Shown: positions 46,506-59,210, counted from the first letter of the stretch. The stretch: 64,000 nt of DNA from Micropterix aruncella (GCA_944548615.1 OX155955.1:8843631-8907630); one strand, 5' to 3'. Program-made: numbers and translations. The notes: generated from the sequence alone by a model not told the origin.

Positions 46506-47538
46506 CAACCGATTTTTTTTTTTTATTTTAGAATGCAATTTTTTTCTGGGTAAAGGTAGTTTCCAATAACAATCGACCCTGAAATTGCCCCCTGAAATTA
46601 AATAAAAGACGATTTCAAACCTATCATAGAATGTTCTTGATTTGTGGTGAGCTGTGTAATTTTTAAGAGACTTCAACGCAGGAGCACAATGGAACAAAAG
46701 GACCATTCAAAGATTAAGCGACTCTGGATTTATTTCCATATAGATATAGATTGATAAGCTCGCAAATAAATAACCTTTGAGGTGCAAGTAGCCCACTTCA
46801 TAAACTCCGAACATTGTTTCAGAAATAAACTCTCTTGAACTTGTTAAATAAAAGTCAAGCCCTGCTGCGGTAGAGCTGCAATTCCTATAATCTACCGTAC
46901 ATTCATGCTATCTATTGATACTTTGGACTTTATTGTTAATGACTCTTATACCTAGTTATACGTACATTATTTTAGCCTCATTCGACATTTTTGGCACAGA
47001 TTTTATAGATTGTTTCTTGATTTCCTAAAGATTAACAAAATTATTTTGATTTGTTTGTTTTTAAATATCTAAGTTAATCGCCTTAATGTTTTCTCAGTTC
47101 TTGTGTTTTATCTTTAAATGACTTATCTGAGTGTTCAAAGTTTACAATGACGCCAAGTGCGGTTTTACTGCTTGCTTAGTTCCTGCGCTGTTTTATTGTG
47201 ATCCAAACGTTTCTCAGAATTTGTTTCATGCATTTATATCTTTCCTTTTTGCGTTTTATAATGGGGGATCTTTGAATACACTTAATTCGTCGATTATTTC
47301 TGTGTTTTGAGTTTCGATAAGAGTTTTGCACTCGACTTCTTTCTCTTTGATTAGCAATTCTTTAGCATTTATGATTTATGCAATTCTTCTGAATGTATCA
47401 ATTCCATGGGATTAGTGATTCAGTCTCTTGGCAAAATGTACCAAATCTAAATCGTTCCTACTGGGTGAATCGCCATAGAAGGAAACTAGTAAATATATTG
47501 AAAAGAATAAATTAATAGTTTTTAAAAAAAACACTAAA
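46506..47538. other. AT-rich, no gene seen
   Basis: No ORF with support, RNA gene or recognised repeat was found. Confidence 0.4.
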
Positions 47539-47854
47539 AACACGCTTTTACAAATGCACATAAAAACCACATCATCAGACCTTGAAACCTAATCGTGGTC
47601 AAAGTTCATTCCAAGACTTTTCTAACAAGTCCAAACACAGCTATGATACGATGTTCCATCATGAAGTTTCAGTTCATATCTTCCGACTCCATCATCAGAT
47701 CAGTTCGACAGTACCATATTATTGTATTGTTATCAGAACTATATACAGCTGCCAATTTTCATGACGCTACGATCCTTGGAAGGTGGTTAAATTAGTTACC
47801 TTAGATTCCATTACATAGTTAGTTACATACAGGTCGACCTAATAAAAGCGTGTT
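47539..47854 (-). mobile_element. AACACGCTTTT-family element
   Basis: It has the same ends and interior as 7065-7436, minus about 60 bases near the left end. It directly abuts the ACACGACTGCC element starting at 47862. Confidence 0.7.
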
Positions 47855-47861
47855 AATAAAA

Positions 47862-48244
47862 AGACGACTGCCGTTACAAGTAAGTATTGTATTTATAATT
47901 ATCTTTATCACGGGTTTTTAGGGCATATTTGTGGTTTATGTATTTATCCATATATAGGTGTATATTTCCGGAATGTACTCAATCAGACCTTTCAGTTGAC
48001 ACTAAACAATACATATTTATGTTAATTTATTAACATTCGGACATTTGGACCTTTAGACTTAGACTTACTTGATATTTGGAGTTAAGGTACCCTATGACAC
48101 ACAGGATGACATAAAGATTCTAACAATACCACATTTTTTTTAAATCGGTTTAAGGGTTTAAAAGTTATGGTGGAATAAAGAAACAGAAAACACACATAAA
48201 TGAACCCTGAACACATTACACTCCTTTTTGTTGGGCATTCGTGT
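47862..48244. mobile_element. ACACGACTGCC-family element
   Basis: It starts AGACGACTGCCGTTAC and ends TTGGGCATTCGTGT, with the family interior (AAGTTATGGTGGAATAAAG). It is shorter than the copy at 13482. Confidence 0.65.
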
Positions 48245-48859
48245 AAAGCGAAAAAGCAAGAGGATTTACCGGCACAATTTCCGAAGATGTCTCGTTCAAC
48301 AGACCATCACTTGTATGTGGAAATGGCACTGAATGGACAGTAGCACTTGAACTCACTGAACGAACTATTAGGGAGCACGGCTGTTGGGGCCATTGTTTGC
48401 GAAGGAGTCGGTTGAAGTCAGTCGCGCGTCGCGAGTGGCCGCGCTACGGTGCGGTTCACGGCGCAGCGCAGCACTAGGCACAATGGCGGACGTCGCCGGC
48501 TGAGCAGACGAACGTGAGACCAGACCAATAAGCACATGGCGAGTGGTGCCATTAATAGCTTTCGCATAATCGTACATTAGAAATTCAACATATGAGCGTA
48601 ATGGGCTACAATGACACCAATCCGGGATCTAAGAGCTCTTTTAGAGGAATATACACAGTTTAGCTAACTGCGCCGTATTTTTAAATGAAAAAATGTGCGT
48701 GTCAGCTCCGACGCGCGACTGGTTTACCCTTTTAAATATGTATTTATTTAAATAAATGCGCATTTTTTAAAACTACAGTACATTATATATTATCATTAGA
48801 GGCTCCATTGTAAATAGTAGCAAAAAAGAGAGTACTGCAGCCCAGTCCTTCTTTAGATC
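48245..48859. other. No gene called; GC-rich patch 48,370-48,580
   Basis: The patch is CG-rich and open on the minus strand for about 70 codons (48577-48368) with an Arg/Ser/Ala-rich product. There is no splice or domain evidence. It could be a promoter or first exon. Confidence 0.3.
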
Positions 48860-50010
48860 AACGCTGCCTAACTAGGCTTAGGCCCGTAATAAGGCAAGCG
48901 TACCAAGAAAATAATGGCTTGTGCATACTTTAAACCACGTATGTTAAAAGAGAAAAAAAATAGTATTTAATAATATTAGGACTTAACTTAAGGCAACAAA
49001 CAATGTATGTAGAAATTAATCATTATTCTAAAAACTAGGTCATTGATATGTCAATGCGTCTGTCAGTCTGTTAGCCTGCAAGTTATATTTGTAAAATAAC
49101 AAACATAAAACACAATAAAATTATTTTCAATAACACGAAAAAGGTAAATAATAAATAGGAATTGCAATGAATAGTAAAATAATAATCAAATTTAAATAAT
49201 TATGGATGTATGTAAAAAGGAATTTTAATAAATAGTCAAAAAATCAAATTGAAATGGTCTGAGGATTATCAAATTGAAATAGTCAATTATAAATAAAATG
49301 TGCATATTACTAGTTACAATATAATTTTGAATGTAATCGAATTAAAAATTAATATAAATAATAAAGACCCACCAACAGCGATAAAAAAATACAATAATAA
49401 TAAATTAAATAAATCTACATAATAGGATCAAAAATTTGGTGGCTGACATGCCGACCTTCATTCACGAGACACCTGTGACATCGTTTTTTGGATTGGCCTT
49501 TATCGTGTACGTTCCTTATAGACTCATTCAATTTGTTATATGCCCTGGGGCCTATACTTATCAGGTGTCTCTGGCCAAAGGTTGTTTTCATTCGTCGGAC
49601 GTCTATCATATTCACTATGGATCGCCTTGTTCGGTGTTCTTGTTATGTGGACACTCTGTTATTTTAAAATTGAATGAAAATCAGACAACATTTCAAATAC
49701 AGTTGCCTCACTTCAAGTACACCAAACTCTTCAAAAAGTTTTTACGACGGGTATCTGTAGGTTTTTCGGTTGATAATTTTGATTATCAGTTTCTATGCTA
49801 CCTCTACTTGATGAATGATTGTTTTGGAGCAACCTCCCCACCCAATGATCCCGATGCTTTGAAATAGAGCATAATAGGTAGTTTTTAATGTTATGGGGTC
49901 TAAAATATTCCTTAAATCTTTAAATATATATGACAGACGTCTGATCCTTGATGACAATAAGTCTATATGATCAACCCATCTCATTATCTATAACTATGCC
50001 CAAGTATTTT
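48860..50010 (-). mobile_element. Non-LTR retrotransposon, carboxyl part and 3' UTR
   Basis: The minus strand encodes RWVDHIDLLSSRIRRLSYIF then KDLRNILDPITLKTTYYALF (49984-49860), then, after frame breaks, GIIGWGG, a decayed stretch, and MKTTFGQRHLISIGPRAYNK then LNESIRNVH (to 49415). These are ordered parts of a LINE reverse-transcriptase ORF downstream of the catalytic site. The tail at 48870-48895 (complement of CTAACTAGGCTTAGGCCCGT) is the 3' UTR shared with 8555, 29395 and 35160. Confidence 0.78.
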
Positions 50011-50820
50011 AGAGACAGCACTTTTTGTAATTGCTCACAATTACATTGACAGCGTGTACAATAGGCAAAGGGGGTAAATAAACGCCATCTATCTAGCGGC
50101 CCTCGAAATACGTCGGTAAAACAGCCACCTGCCCAACATCACATCTGACATTTCTATTTGTACGTCATTTCTACATTCGTTGTTCCAGACTCCGGTACCA
50201 TCGGGTCTAAAAACACAGCTCTCTATCTCTTTGTCACTTGCGTGCGAAAGGGACGCGCGTAGTCCTCGTAACACCCTCATACCACCACTGTGCAAATACA
50301 GTTTTACCGTGCAAGCGCTGCGATAGAACGTTCGGTTACGTGGAGTCATCAACGCTGGTTTTTTATTGGTCAAACCCTACAACCGTGACCCCGCCTATTT
50401 CTTCGCCGTCGATTTCAGATATTTTTCTCAGGTATTATGTCGCCTTAAATAAGGCAATTTCATCGTATCGTACGACTGAGGCACTTAATGATCGTACCGA
50501 CACTTACGCTAGTGGGTCCAATAAGCCCATGGCACGACTTCTCGTTCCGCTCACCTCGCTTTCCGCCCTCGCCAGTGCCGGCTGCCCACGTGCTAGAGCC
50601 TCGCTCCCCACCTTTCCTGCCTTCTGCACACCCCACCTGAGCGCAATACGCTTTACGAAACCCACGATATCTACCTACGAACCTATAGGTTTTATTCATT
50701 CATTCATTGGATTCAATCAGCCTTTACTATTGTAACTTCACGAATTTGTTTCTGGAATCAGCAATCGATTTTTCTCTATAATTTCTTGAGACTCCTTTTA
50801 TTATTATTATTATTAGTTTT
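50011..50820. other. No gene called; GC-richer region
   Basis: The long plus frame at 50238-50735 has no domain, and its composition looks accidental. CTCTATCTCTTTGTCACTTG near 50220-50239 is a word found in insect inverted-repeat elements. A degenerate ATTATTATTATT run lies just before 50821. Confidence 0.35.
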
Positions 50821-51395
50821 ACACGACTGCCCAACAAAAAAAGAGTGTAATGTGTTCAGGGTTCATCTATGTATGTTTTCCGTTTTTTTTTATTCCCCCA
50901 TAACTTCTAAAAGCTCGAACTGATTTAGATAATTTGTTTGTTTGTTTCTACTCTTTATTGTGACATTTCACAATGAGCAGGTTTATTGTCATACGACAAT
51001 CTTATACAACCATCCCTACTGTGAAGTTATAATATGAATGTGTGCTTGTAACATGAGTGTATGTGTGTGTCTTGTTATTGCATTTGATGGTCAGAATTCA
51101 AATGCAATTCAGGTAATTTTATCCCAACAGAAAATGGTAACCCAGCCAGGAATCGAACCCGGAACCTTACAATGTCAGATTAGAAGTATGTGGTATTGTT
51201 AGAATCGTTATGTCATCCTGAGTATCATAGAGAATCTCCGAAAGTTAATAAATTAACATAAATATATCGCGATTAGTGACAAATGAAAGGTATTATTAAG
51301 TACATTCCAAAAATATAGTTGAATTTATATGGATAAAAAATAAACCATAAAGATTTCCCAAAAAACCCTAAAAAAAAAAAATTATAAATACAATT
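50821..51395. mobile_element. ACACGACTGCC-family element split by a SINE
   Basis: Reversed copy: it starts ACACGACTGCCCAAC, and the interior up to GATTTAGAT (about 50931) continues after the SINE at TATGTGGTATTGTTAGAATC (about 51186). The unbroken copies at 13482 and 48100 confirm the join. Confidence 0.7.
50932..51185 (-). mobile_element. tRNA-derived SINE inside the element
   Basis: The minus strand carries a perfect pol III B-box (GGTTCGATTCC, 51159-51149) in a tRNA-like context (GGTTCCGGGTTCGATTCCTG). A body shared with 35255-35400 follows, and a CAAACAAACAAA-like tail at 50932-50945. Nested in the 50821 element, so it is younger. Confidence 0.7.
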
Positions 51396-51439
51396 AGCTC
51401 ACTATTTTCTTGTTAATCATTATTAGTATTAATTGTATT

Positions 51440-52578
51440 ACTTTCCCGGTCCATTAACCAACGAAGAGGGAAAGTATTGTGAACGCGAAACATTTTTTTT
51501 TCGGGATGAACACGGAAATATTTATGTTGAGCCTAAATGAGACGATTATTATGAACATTTCCAGGTGGCAGTCTGTCTCTGTGTTTGTGTGTACTTCTCC
51601 ATAATAGCACAGTATAATATACTGTGATAATAGCGTCCAGATGCTTAATCCGACTGAGCTGAATTCGGCATGCTGGCATAATTTGGTCATGGCAAGAGTT
51701 GAAAAGCTTGTGGTTGAAATGAATCCACCAGGGGGCGCACTAGTCATACTTAGAGATACGGAATTTTTGTTTTTACAAAACAGATGTGAATTTATGCTAA
51801 ATTTCTTGAAATTTGAAAAAATGCGAAAATACCTACCTGAAAAAAGTTTTACTAAAATTTCTTTGAAGATGACATTAAATACAACAAATGAAGCATACTT
51901 TACTTTCATATTGGTCAGTTATTTTGCCCACCTGTGGCTGCAAGTCTTAAAAAACAAAATACATTACCTTTACCAAATTACATTATTTACATTACCAAAT
52001 TACATTACCATTACCAAAATACAGCACCTCAAAACAAAATACATTACCTCGTAAAATTCTCAAATATCCATTTTTCAGACAACTTTCTCAAAATGAGCTG
52101 ATTGATGGGTATGTATACTCACTTTCATCCTAATGCTTAAATCGGTAAATAGTAATGAAGATGGCAATGTTAAGTACATATTCTGGGGTACTAAATGCTG
52201 TATTTCAACCTTTGCTGAAGCAGCGTTACAGAGTTAGTTACTTCTACGCTGTTAGTTGAACAACGTAGAAGTAGAACGCTTCTTCATTAAATATAATGTC
52301 GCCGTTATGGACAAAACGATTCTAAATGGTCAAATATTGGAAGTACAACAATGTTAGCTTTTAATTAATATTAAATATAAAGTTTAGGTCTATTAAAAAG
52401 TTGTTTTATATGCAGTAAATGCAATTTCTTGCGAAATTCCGATATATTGAATTTTATATTTGCGAAATTTCCGTTTTTTTTTGCGAAAATTCCGTACCTC
52501 TATTTTTATCTCGGAATATTTTACTTATAGACTTGAAATTCGGTACATAAATGCCTTGTTGGGCGGCATATCGAGAAA
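51440..52578 (+). mobile_element. GATAGCGCCC-family repeat, diverged copy
   Basis: It begins TTACTTTCCCGGTCCATTAA and shows GGAAAGTATTGTGAACGCG, then GTCTGTCTCTGTGTTTGTGT. It ends in a stretch (GACTTGAAATTCGGTACATA, 52533-52552) that also occurs in copy 1 (32872). An ACATTACC-type low-complexity run fills about 51960-52050. A Helitron follows directly. Confidence 0.55.
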
Positions 52579-53338
52579 TCTATACTAATATTATAAATAG
52601 GTAATGTTTGTAAGTTTGTATGTAGGGGGTAATCTCCAAAACTACTTATCCGATTTCAAAAATTCTTTCACTAATGGAAAGCTAAATTATCGAGTAGTGC
52701 TATAGGCTATATTTTATTGTGATAAATATAAGTTTTCAATACGAAATCACATTATTTGTAAATCGAGTCTGAGAAAATGTGCTGGTGATGTGCTTTATCG
52801 ACGTGCGCTGACGAAACGGTTTGGTATATTTGAAAATTTTATGAAACAAAAACGTCGGCCTCAAAGAGATCTAAAAAAGACTGCGACAGCATATATACAA
52901 CTTGTATATTTAAGCTACAATAACTGATTTTATGACTCAAAAAAATAAGAAAAAGAGTAGTTGAAGTTTGTTAAAGACATTAGCAGTAAAATATGAATCC
53001 TTATCAAAATAAATTAATCCATAACTACGGGTGTTAAACGAAGATAAAATTAGCAATGTACTGTAACATTTTAGGTGGAATAGTTTTAGAGATATCATGA
53101 AATAAGTAACGCGGATAAGCACCTCGAAATACCTAGCAGGGGCTGCGCGGCGGCGACTAGCCTAACAAGGTCAGCGTTCAGCGGAAGGCGGTGGGTGACG
53201 AAGAACAAAAAGCGAAGAGGACGTCTTTTACTTTATATCTAAAGGTAGCGTCTAAAAAGGCAAATATACACCACCCTACTCAAATTAGCAACTCGATTCG
53301 AAACCTTACGCGAAGCGAAGCCGCGGGCAACAGCTAGT
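52579..53338 (+). mobile_element. Helitron (non-autonomous)
   Basis: It begins TCTATACTAATATTATAAAT and ends GCCGCGGGCAACAGCTAGT, matching the TC start and CTAGT end of Helitrons; both ends are common in moth and butterfly genomes. No replication or helicase ORF is present. About 760 bases. Confidence 0.75.
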
Positions 53339-53344
53339 CTAAAG

Positions 53345-53808
53345 CATCCACTACACTACTCGCGAAGTTGCTTTGACGAAGTACTGGTTGAAGTTGACCG
53401 AAGTCCGAAGTACGTGACTACACACTCATGCAACCTCACGAGGAGCTCAGTCGCCTGGCGGCGACCGCACGGTATAGTAACGTTCAAATGGCAGTTGCCG
53501 TTGCAATGCGCTCTCTCGCGTATTATAACTACGTAGGTATTTATCAGTCAACGATATATTTTTTTAAAAAATAGAAAAAGAAGATGGCGGATGACTGCAA
53601 TTCACCGGAACAGAACACGCGAACTGAAGTGAGCCGAGTAGTGTAGTGAGTCGCTTCGTACTCGCTCAGCGGGCCCTTTGACTCGGGCGCAAAAAACCGA
53701 CCAAAGTCGCCCGAAGCGAAGCGAGAATGCCCGAAGCGAGTCGAAGTGCGTCTCCACACTCTCGTCCTCGCCCAACTTCGATCGACTTCGCGAGTAGTGT
53801 AGTGGATG
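53345..53808. mobile_element. CATCCACTACAC inverted-repeat element
   Basis: The terminal repeats CATCCACTACACTACTCGCG and its exact complement at the right end continue to GAAGT (25 bases). The flanks TCTAAAG and TTTAAAG differ by one base, a possible 7-8 bp target duplication. The subterminal GAAGCGAAGCGAG and CGAAGCGAGTCGAAG motifs are repetitive. Non-coding. Confidence 0.8.
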
Positions 53809-55004
53809 TTTAAAGACAATTGAAATGATAATAACGGGAATGTTGAATCGTCTGATAATATGAACGGTTAGAAGAACGACTACAAGATGATTGTTGTAAT
53901 ATACATCAAACTAGTCTAGCATTTGTAAACGTGACCTGCTCACAGCATAGGTCACGACTGCAGAACAGACGCCGTTTTCGTAACTGTTATTTTTGCCAAA
54001 TTGTATTAGAATTATGACACTATTGCAGCGGTGATTTCGTCACCAAATTATGGGCGATTAAAATGAAAAGTTTTTGCAAACTTCTTCTTATCGAAATGTT
54101 GATGTAGGTAACACCATAGTATTGGATAACTCAATTCCGTGCCACAGTATAATAACACCTTTGTGGCCGTACTAAGTTTTGGCAGCTAGGATTCTACTAC
54201 GAAACGCAGTGTAGATGGCACTCATAGTTCCAAAAAATATTAATCGTCTCTTATGATCAGTAGGCCAATAGATGGCGTTCTAACCACACCGTTACGGTAT
54301 TCAATCTCAAAATAAAATAATAATATAATAACAAACGAATTTCGAAATCATAGCTCTTCTGATTTTTGGATTTGGTATACAGGTTTCAATGAATTTTTAT
54401 TTTGATATACAGGTTTCAATACCTAATAATTACGCGCTTTTATGTTCAAATAGACAATAAATAGACAGCATTCTAAAATCTCTGTATTATTTCTGTTACG
54501 TAATCAGCCTACATATATAAAAATTCGATAGATGGCACTAATAATTTAATTCAATTGTTTGTTACATTTACATTTTCGTCGTGTCCAATTGACGGCTAAA
54601 TTTTTTTTTTTATTGTATGTCCTCCAGCTGTTTAAATTTTGTAGGGAGTAGATTATAGAATTTGTGATTGTTGGTCAAGTAATGGGTTTTTATAATCAAT
54701 CAGTCTTTTATAAAAAAAAAACATTATAAATGTTTTTATTATCAATTACCTACTATAGATGGCCATATACAATTCTATTAGTTTCGCCGGATGGTGCTAT
54801 CAGCGGCACCTGCATGTCGTCGGCGCAGAAGAGTTGCCAACACGTACTATGGCATTGAGCAATCTAATACCTATATAATCAATGGTATAAACCTATTTGC
54901 CTACATACATTACAGTTAAACTCTTCTATTTCTTTACTTGCTTATGGTATTTCAATGCGTTTATAACACACAATTAAAACCACCTAGAGAATTATGAGGC
55001 CACC
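53809..55004. other. AT-rich, no gene; scattered repeat pieces
   Basis: About 54760-54870 matches 41680-41775 (AGATGGCCA... and GGCATTGAGCAATCTAATAC). The word TAGATGGC recurs several times (54211, 54290, 54530). No coding signal. Confidence 0.4.
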
Positions 55005-55190
55005 AGAAGAATATCTAAATTCGTATTTGAATAATAGATTTAAGGTGGTTACACATCAGTACCGAAAGAACCAAATCGTCACCATTACAAATATCCAATT
55101 GCTTTACACAGGGATCAATTTTGGGGGCTCTGTTTTTCCTTATTTATGTAAACTACCTTCCACTTAATTTAACAGGTCGGAAGCCAGCCT
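55005..55190 (+). mobile_element. Small reverse-transcriptase fragment
   Basis: The plus strand reads EYLNSYLNNRFKVVTHQYRK, then, shifted in frame, TQGSILGALFFLIYVNYLPL. This is the motif B region of a LINE reverse transcriptase. Very short and dead. Confidence 0.6.
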
Positions 55191-56349
55191 TCGCGCGCAA
55201 AAAAACCGCGCCGCAACTTTTTGGTCGATTTTGTAGATAAATACTAACAATATGGTTTTTTTTCATGAATTCTATTTTATTTTTTTTTATTTTATTTTAT
55301 TTGGTTAACAAACAGCGTTTATACATAACAATTACAAGATATAAACAATAAAACTATGACTAATTATACACTATCTATCTATAATGTGTACAGTACATAT
55401 CTCCGTATTTATACTTTATTTATATATACATTTTTTAGCCGTGATTTAATATTATAGAAAAAGAAAAAGAACAAAAAACAAGTGAAAATGAAATTTTACA
55501 TTGAGATATACAATATAGATATACAACAATATTAATTATTTATTTTGTACCAAATATTCATTAAAAAAAAAAAAAAAACCCTCTTGTTACCTAATAATTA
55601 ATCTTGTTAGTCATGGACATTATATATTTATATAATATATATGTGGGGCCAGCCGAAAGGGTTAGGCGCGGATCTGTCAAATGACGCAAATGCCTATAGG
55701 CATTGGCGCCCGTCCGGTTAAGTAAAGGCATAGTAAAATAAGAAAGTATAACATCTCCATAGTACGCACCGATTTCGCACTAATACAAGCGCCCGTTGTC
55801 CGTACGCTACCACTACATAGATTTTTGGGCGCCTCGGTGCTAGCCAGTCAGGGCTGTCGCGCGACAGCTAAGTATACAAAAGTGGAATGTTTTCTGTACA
55901 GGCTGTAATGCAACCTATCAGAAATTACCTTTAAGAGTATTTACATTTACGTTACGAAATTACATTTACGAGGTAACGTTTATTGTTCATGTGCGTAGGT
56001 AAGTGTCTAGGTAAGTAGGTGCATAGATATGTAAGTGCGTAGGTAGGTAGGTAGATGCGTTTTTGTTAACTTACTAAAATGTAGGCATTTTGAACACACG
56101 CAACAAGTGATGAATGCCGTCACACAAAGTCAGCACTAACTCATATATTCTGTTACAGTACAATTTTGGGAACCGACTCATAATCTATAAACCAAAAAAC
56201 ATAAACGTACATAATAATTATAAACAATTGCAGATCACAACTTGTCAATTGTGTATTTGTTGTGGCAACCCTGGTGGCTCGGCGAAGCGTAGGTACTCAT
56301 TTCGAAAACGAACTCGAGATGTCCTACTGATGTTATTTTACTATGGTAA
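55191..56349. other. AT-rich, one GC-richer patch, no gene
   Basis: The patch 55,640-55,880 is GC-richer with no match in the window. A degenerate GTAGGTAG run lies at about 55990-56056. Confidence 0.35.
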
Positions 56350-56667
56350 AGGGCTCTCTACTAGACGATCAAGCATGCTTGTCAAACTTCGCGTCGCGGG
56401 CTGGGAGGGGATCGTAAACCGCAGAAAATATGTTTTTTTTATAAAAATATTTACCAAAAATGCCAAATTTTGTAGTTTTATACCAGGAAGTCACGTTAAG
56501 TAGACGCAATTGATTGATGAATGACGCGACTCCCTGGTATTTTTAAAAATTAGGCATTTTTGTGAATATTTAAAAAAATATATTTCCATATTTCCTGCTA
56601 TTTACGATCCTCTCCCAGCCCGCGACGCGAAGCTTGACAAGCATGCTTGATCGTCTATAGAACCCTT
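56350..56667. mobile_element. Foldback inverted-repeat element, copy 2
   Basis: It has the same arms as 44040-44352 (CTAGACGATCAAGCATGCTT, GTCGCGGGCTGGGAGGGGAT) and the same centre (GATTGATGAATGACGCGACT). Confidence 0.8.
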
Positions 56668-57497
56668 AACAGTAATGGTAATATGTTTATAGATGATAAC
56701 AATTTGATTTTGACCGGTAAACATACAAGTAGTGGTAACAGAGAAATGATATTGAATGTAAATCTAGCATTACATAATCAAACTAAATTCAGTTTGAAGC
56801 TAATTACCTTACTATTGATATTACTAAAACACAATACAGTACATGTCAGAACCAACATACAATGTTTCACGCCTCATTGTACTAGATGGCCACAAATGTG
56901 TACAAAGCGGACTTATTGTTATTCACAATGTCTTACAGTCAACCTACAGACTGATGTTATATGGGTATGTACATGTGGGTGACTGAAACTACTTACTGAT
57001 GTAATAATTATTTAAAGCAAAGCAAAGCGGTAAAACAAGTTATATCAAATAGTTTCGCAAAAATGTATTCGATTATTGCATTTTTTTTAAATGGTTTGGT
57101 TGCTATATCTAGATACTTCGGCAACCATTTCTCTACATGACGAATTAGCCAATCGGTAAATTATGTTTAAAATTAATTTCACGTCCTTATCCTTAAAATT
57201 GACATTTCCTTATTTTTAACAATCTGGACGAAAGTCTGAAAAAGGTTACCAAGACCTGACAATCCGGAATAAATCCGGACTTCAGACCTATGGCAAGTAG
57301 GAATAGGTAATCTTCGTTAGGACAGCATCCCAACGCAACAATAATTAAATATTACTGTCTTCTATCATCAATGTACTGTCTTCGATCATTCAATATATAT
57401 AAATATAGCCTCAAGGATCAACAAATTTCAGTTGTGTTGTATTTTTTGTAGATATCTTTTTGGAGATCTTGGCCCTCAAATCGAGGCATAATTAAAT
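56668..57497. other. AT-rich, no gene seen
   Basis: The frame at 56647-56982 has no supporting signal. About 57205-57300 carries CCTGACAATCCGG and related words resembling the interior of the 36000 element. Confidence 0.35.
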
Positions 57498-57504
57498 AAA
57501 AAAA
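57498..57504 (-). terminator. RNA polymerase III terminator of the tRNA gene
   Basis: Seven A on the plus strand give TTTTTTT on the minus strand two bases after the tRNA 3' end, a standard pol III stop. Confidence 0.8.
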
Positions 57505-57506
57505 CC

Positions 57507-57578
57507 CTCCCCGGCGGGGAATCGAACCCCGGTCTCCCGCGTGACAGGCGGGGATACTGACCACTATACTACCGAGGA
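57507..57578 (-). tRNA. tRNA-Asp (GUC)
   Basis: This 72-base cloverleaf lies on the minus strand. The acceptor stem TCCTCGG pairs with CCGGGGA (one T-G pair), with discriminator G. The D arm contains AGTATAGTGGTCAGTAT. The anticodon arm CCGCCTGTCACGCGG carries GTC (plus-strand GAC at 57543-57545). The T arm CGGGGTTCGATTCCCCG has a perfect B-box. There is no intron. It should be functional and supplies Asp for GAC/GAU codons. The upstream region (above 57578) has no further tRNA copy in this window. Confidence 0.95.
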
Positions 57579-58182
57579 TTGATGATCTGTCTTCCGGATA
57601 CAGCTTATAATTTCCATAATATTTTAGAAGTCACAATCAAACTCAAAAAATAATTCGATGAAAGTCCGCTGAATCTAAAAATAAATCAGTACCTAAATGT
57701 CAGATTTCTAGAAAACTATTTTTCTAATGCTTGAACTCGGCCATCTAACGGAGTAGCATCAAACTACTTACGCTATGCTTCCGAGTTTGGAACCAACTTC
57801 CCGAGTACGATGAAGTTGCGGAAGCCGCCGCTAGATGGCGCCAGTGAATTTAAAAATACGTTGCGCTCAAGAACTGCGGCAATCTAGCAAATGATAACAT
57901 GTAATGTATCTGCTACATACATATGTAAATGGCTTACATTTTTTCTGTACAGCGTCATGTTATGAAATACGAGTCAGCTGCTTGATATCAATTACATTTA
58001 CATTAATCTTGTAGCAACTGAATACAGAAACAGATCGCTGAAGTAGTGATACAAGTTTCTGGTCTAGTGTAATAGGTATAAGTAGTGTCATAGTACGTGT
58101 GTAGTAGTACGTTCGTAGTACGTTGCAGAAAAGACTAAACAATCTCTGAATTAGACGGCTGACCTTTCATAACAATAATTGA
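57579..58182. other. No gene; small inverted TAGATGGC pair
   Basis: GGCCATCTAACGG (about 57739) and CGCTAGATGGCGCC (about 57830) form an inverted pair bounding a GC-richer 100 bases, perhaps a small inverted-repeat element. Confidence 0.35.
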
Positions 58183-58425
58183 AGGGTTATGGGGAAGAAC
58201 GATCAATGTGAATTTATTTTATGAGATACTATTTTCTAGAAGGTAAATTTAGGTAAAACGTATTTTTTAGAAATTCAACTATATAGGATTTATAGACAAA
58301 ATGTATTTTTCTCTCACTAAAACAAACCCTGGCTGAAAGGTCATATTTCTAGTTAGTAAATATTTAAAATGGAATTACCAAAAATGTTTAAAGATTGACG
58401 TTGATCGTTCTGCCCCGTAACCCTT
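58183..58425. mobile_element. AGGGYTACGG-family element, compact copy
   Basis: The ends AGGGTTATGGGGAAGAACGA and the complement of the right end AGGGTTACGGGGCAGAACGA enclose a 243-base copy that lacks the interior insertion present at 16709. Confidence 0.78.
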
Positions 58426-58515
58426 CAATAAATAAATTAGCTTTTCGCATCTTGAAACCCAGTTGGATACAAAAACTAGCAGCAAATGTTCTCCTTGTGT
58501 TACTAAAACGGTACT

Positions 58516-58872
58516 TGTTGGGTTTAAGTTTAATAATATAGAGAGTGGACTGTAAGGAAGGTTGGTTATTTTATAGAATTATAATCATCATTGTGGAGAG
58601 GAGAAAGAATCAAAGAAATTACGCGCCGGTCGAGATGACGTACAGTGTTCTTATTTATCGTGCTGTGACTTCGTAATTATCGCGTTTGTGAGCTGGCCAG
58701 CTAAAGATTTGATGACTTCGGAGTGTGAAAATACGGCAAGAAATCGCGCGGAAAATACAAAGGTGCGTGAACATTTGATTCCTTCTCCTCTCCACAATGA
58801 TAATTATAATTCTATAAAATAACCAACCTTCCTTACAGTCCACTCTCTATATTATTAAACTTAAACCCAACA
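58516..58872. repeat. Long near-perfect inverted repeat (about 99-bp arms)
   Basis: The left arm 58516-58614 and the right arm 58774-58872 are complementary with only about two differences, around a spacer of roughly 160 bases. There is no other copy in the window. It is either a recent foldback element or the source of a long hairpin RNA. Confidence 0.8.
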
Positions 58873-58982
58873 TTTCTCACTAATAGTACATTTTTCTACC
58901 ACATTACCACCATCGCCATTCTTTTTGCCATGAAGTTCAGAATAAAATTAAAATATTGTAGCCCTACATTATATGTAAAATG

Positions 58983-59210
<228 letters not shown>

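Noticed and set aside
50238..50735. 165-codon plus-strand frame
   Set aside because: No domain, no codon pattern, Ser/Thr/Pro-rich chance composition, and no splice or promoter support.
51149..51159. A second tRNA gene
   Set aside because: Only the B-box region is tRNA-like; no cloverleaf forms, and the body matches a SINE.
56114..56982. Frames of 129 and 111 codons
   Set aside because: They run through the foldback element at 56350-56667 and have no domain or conserved pattern.
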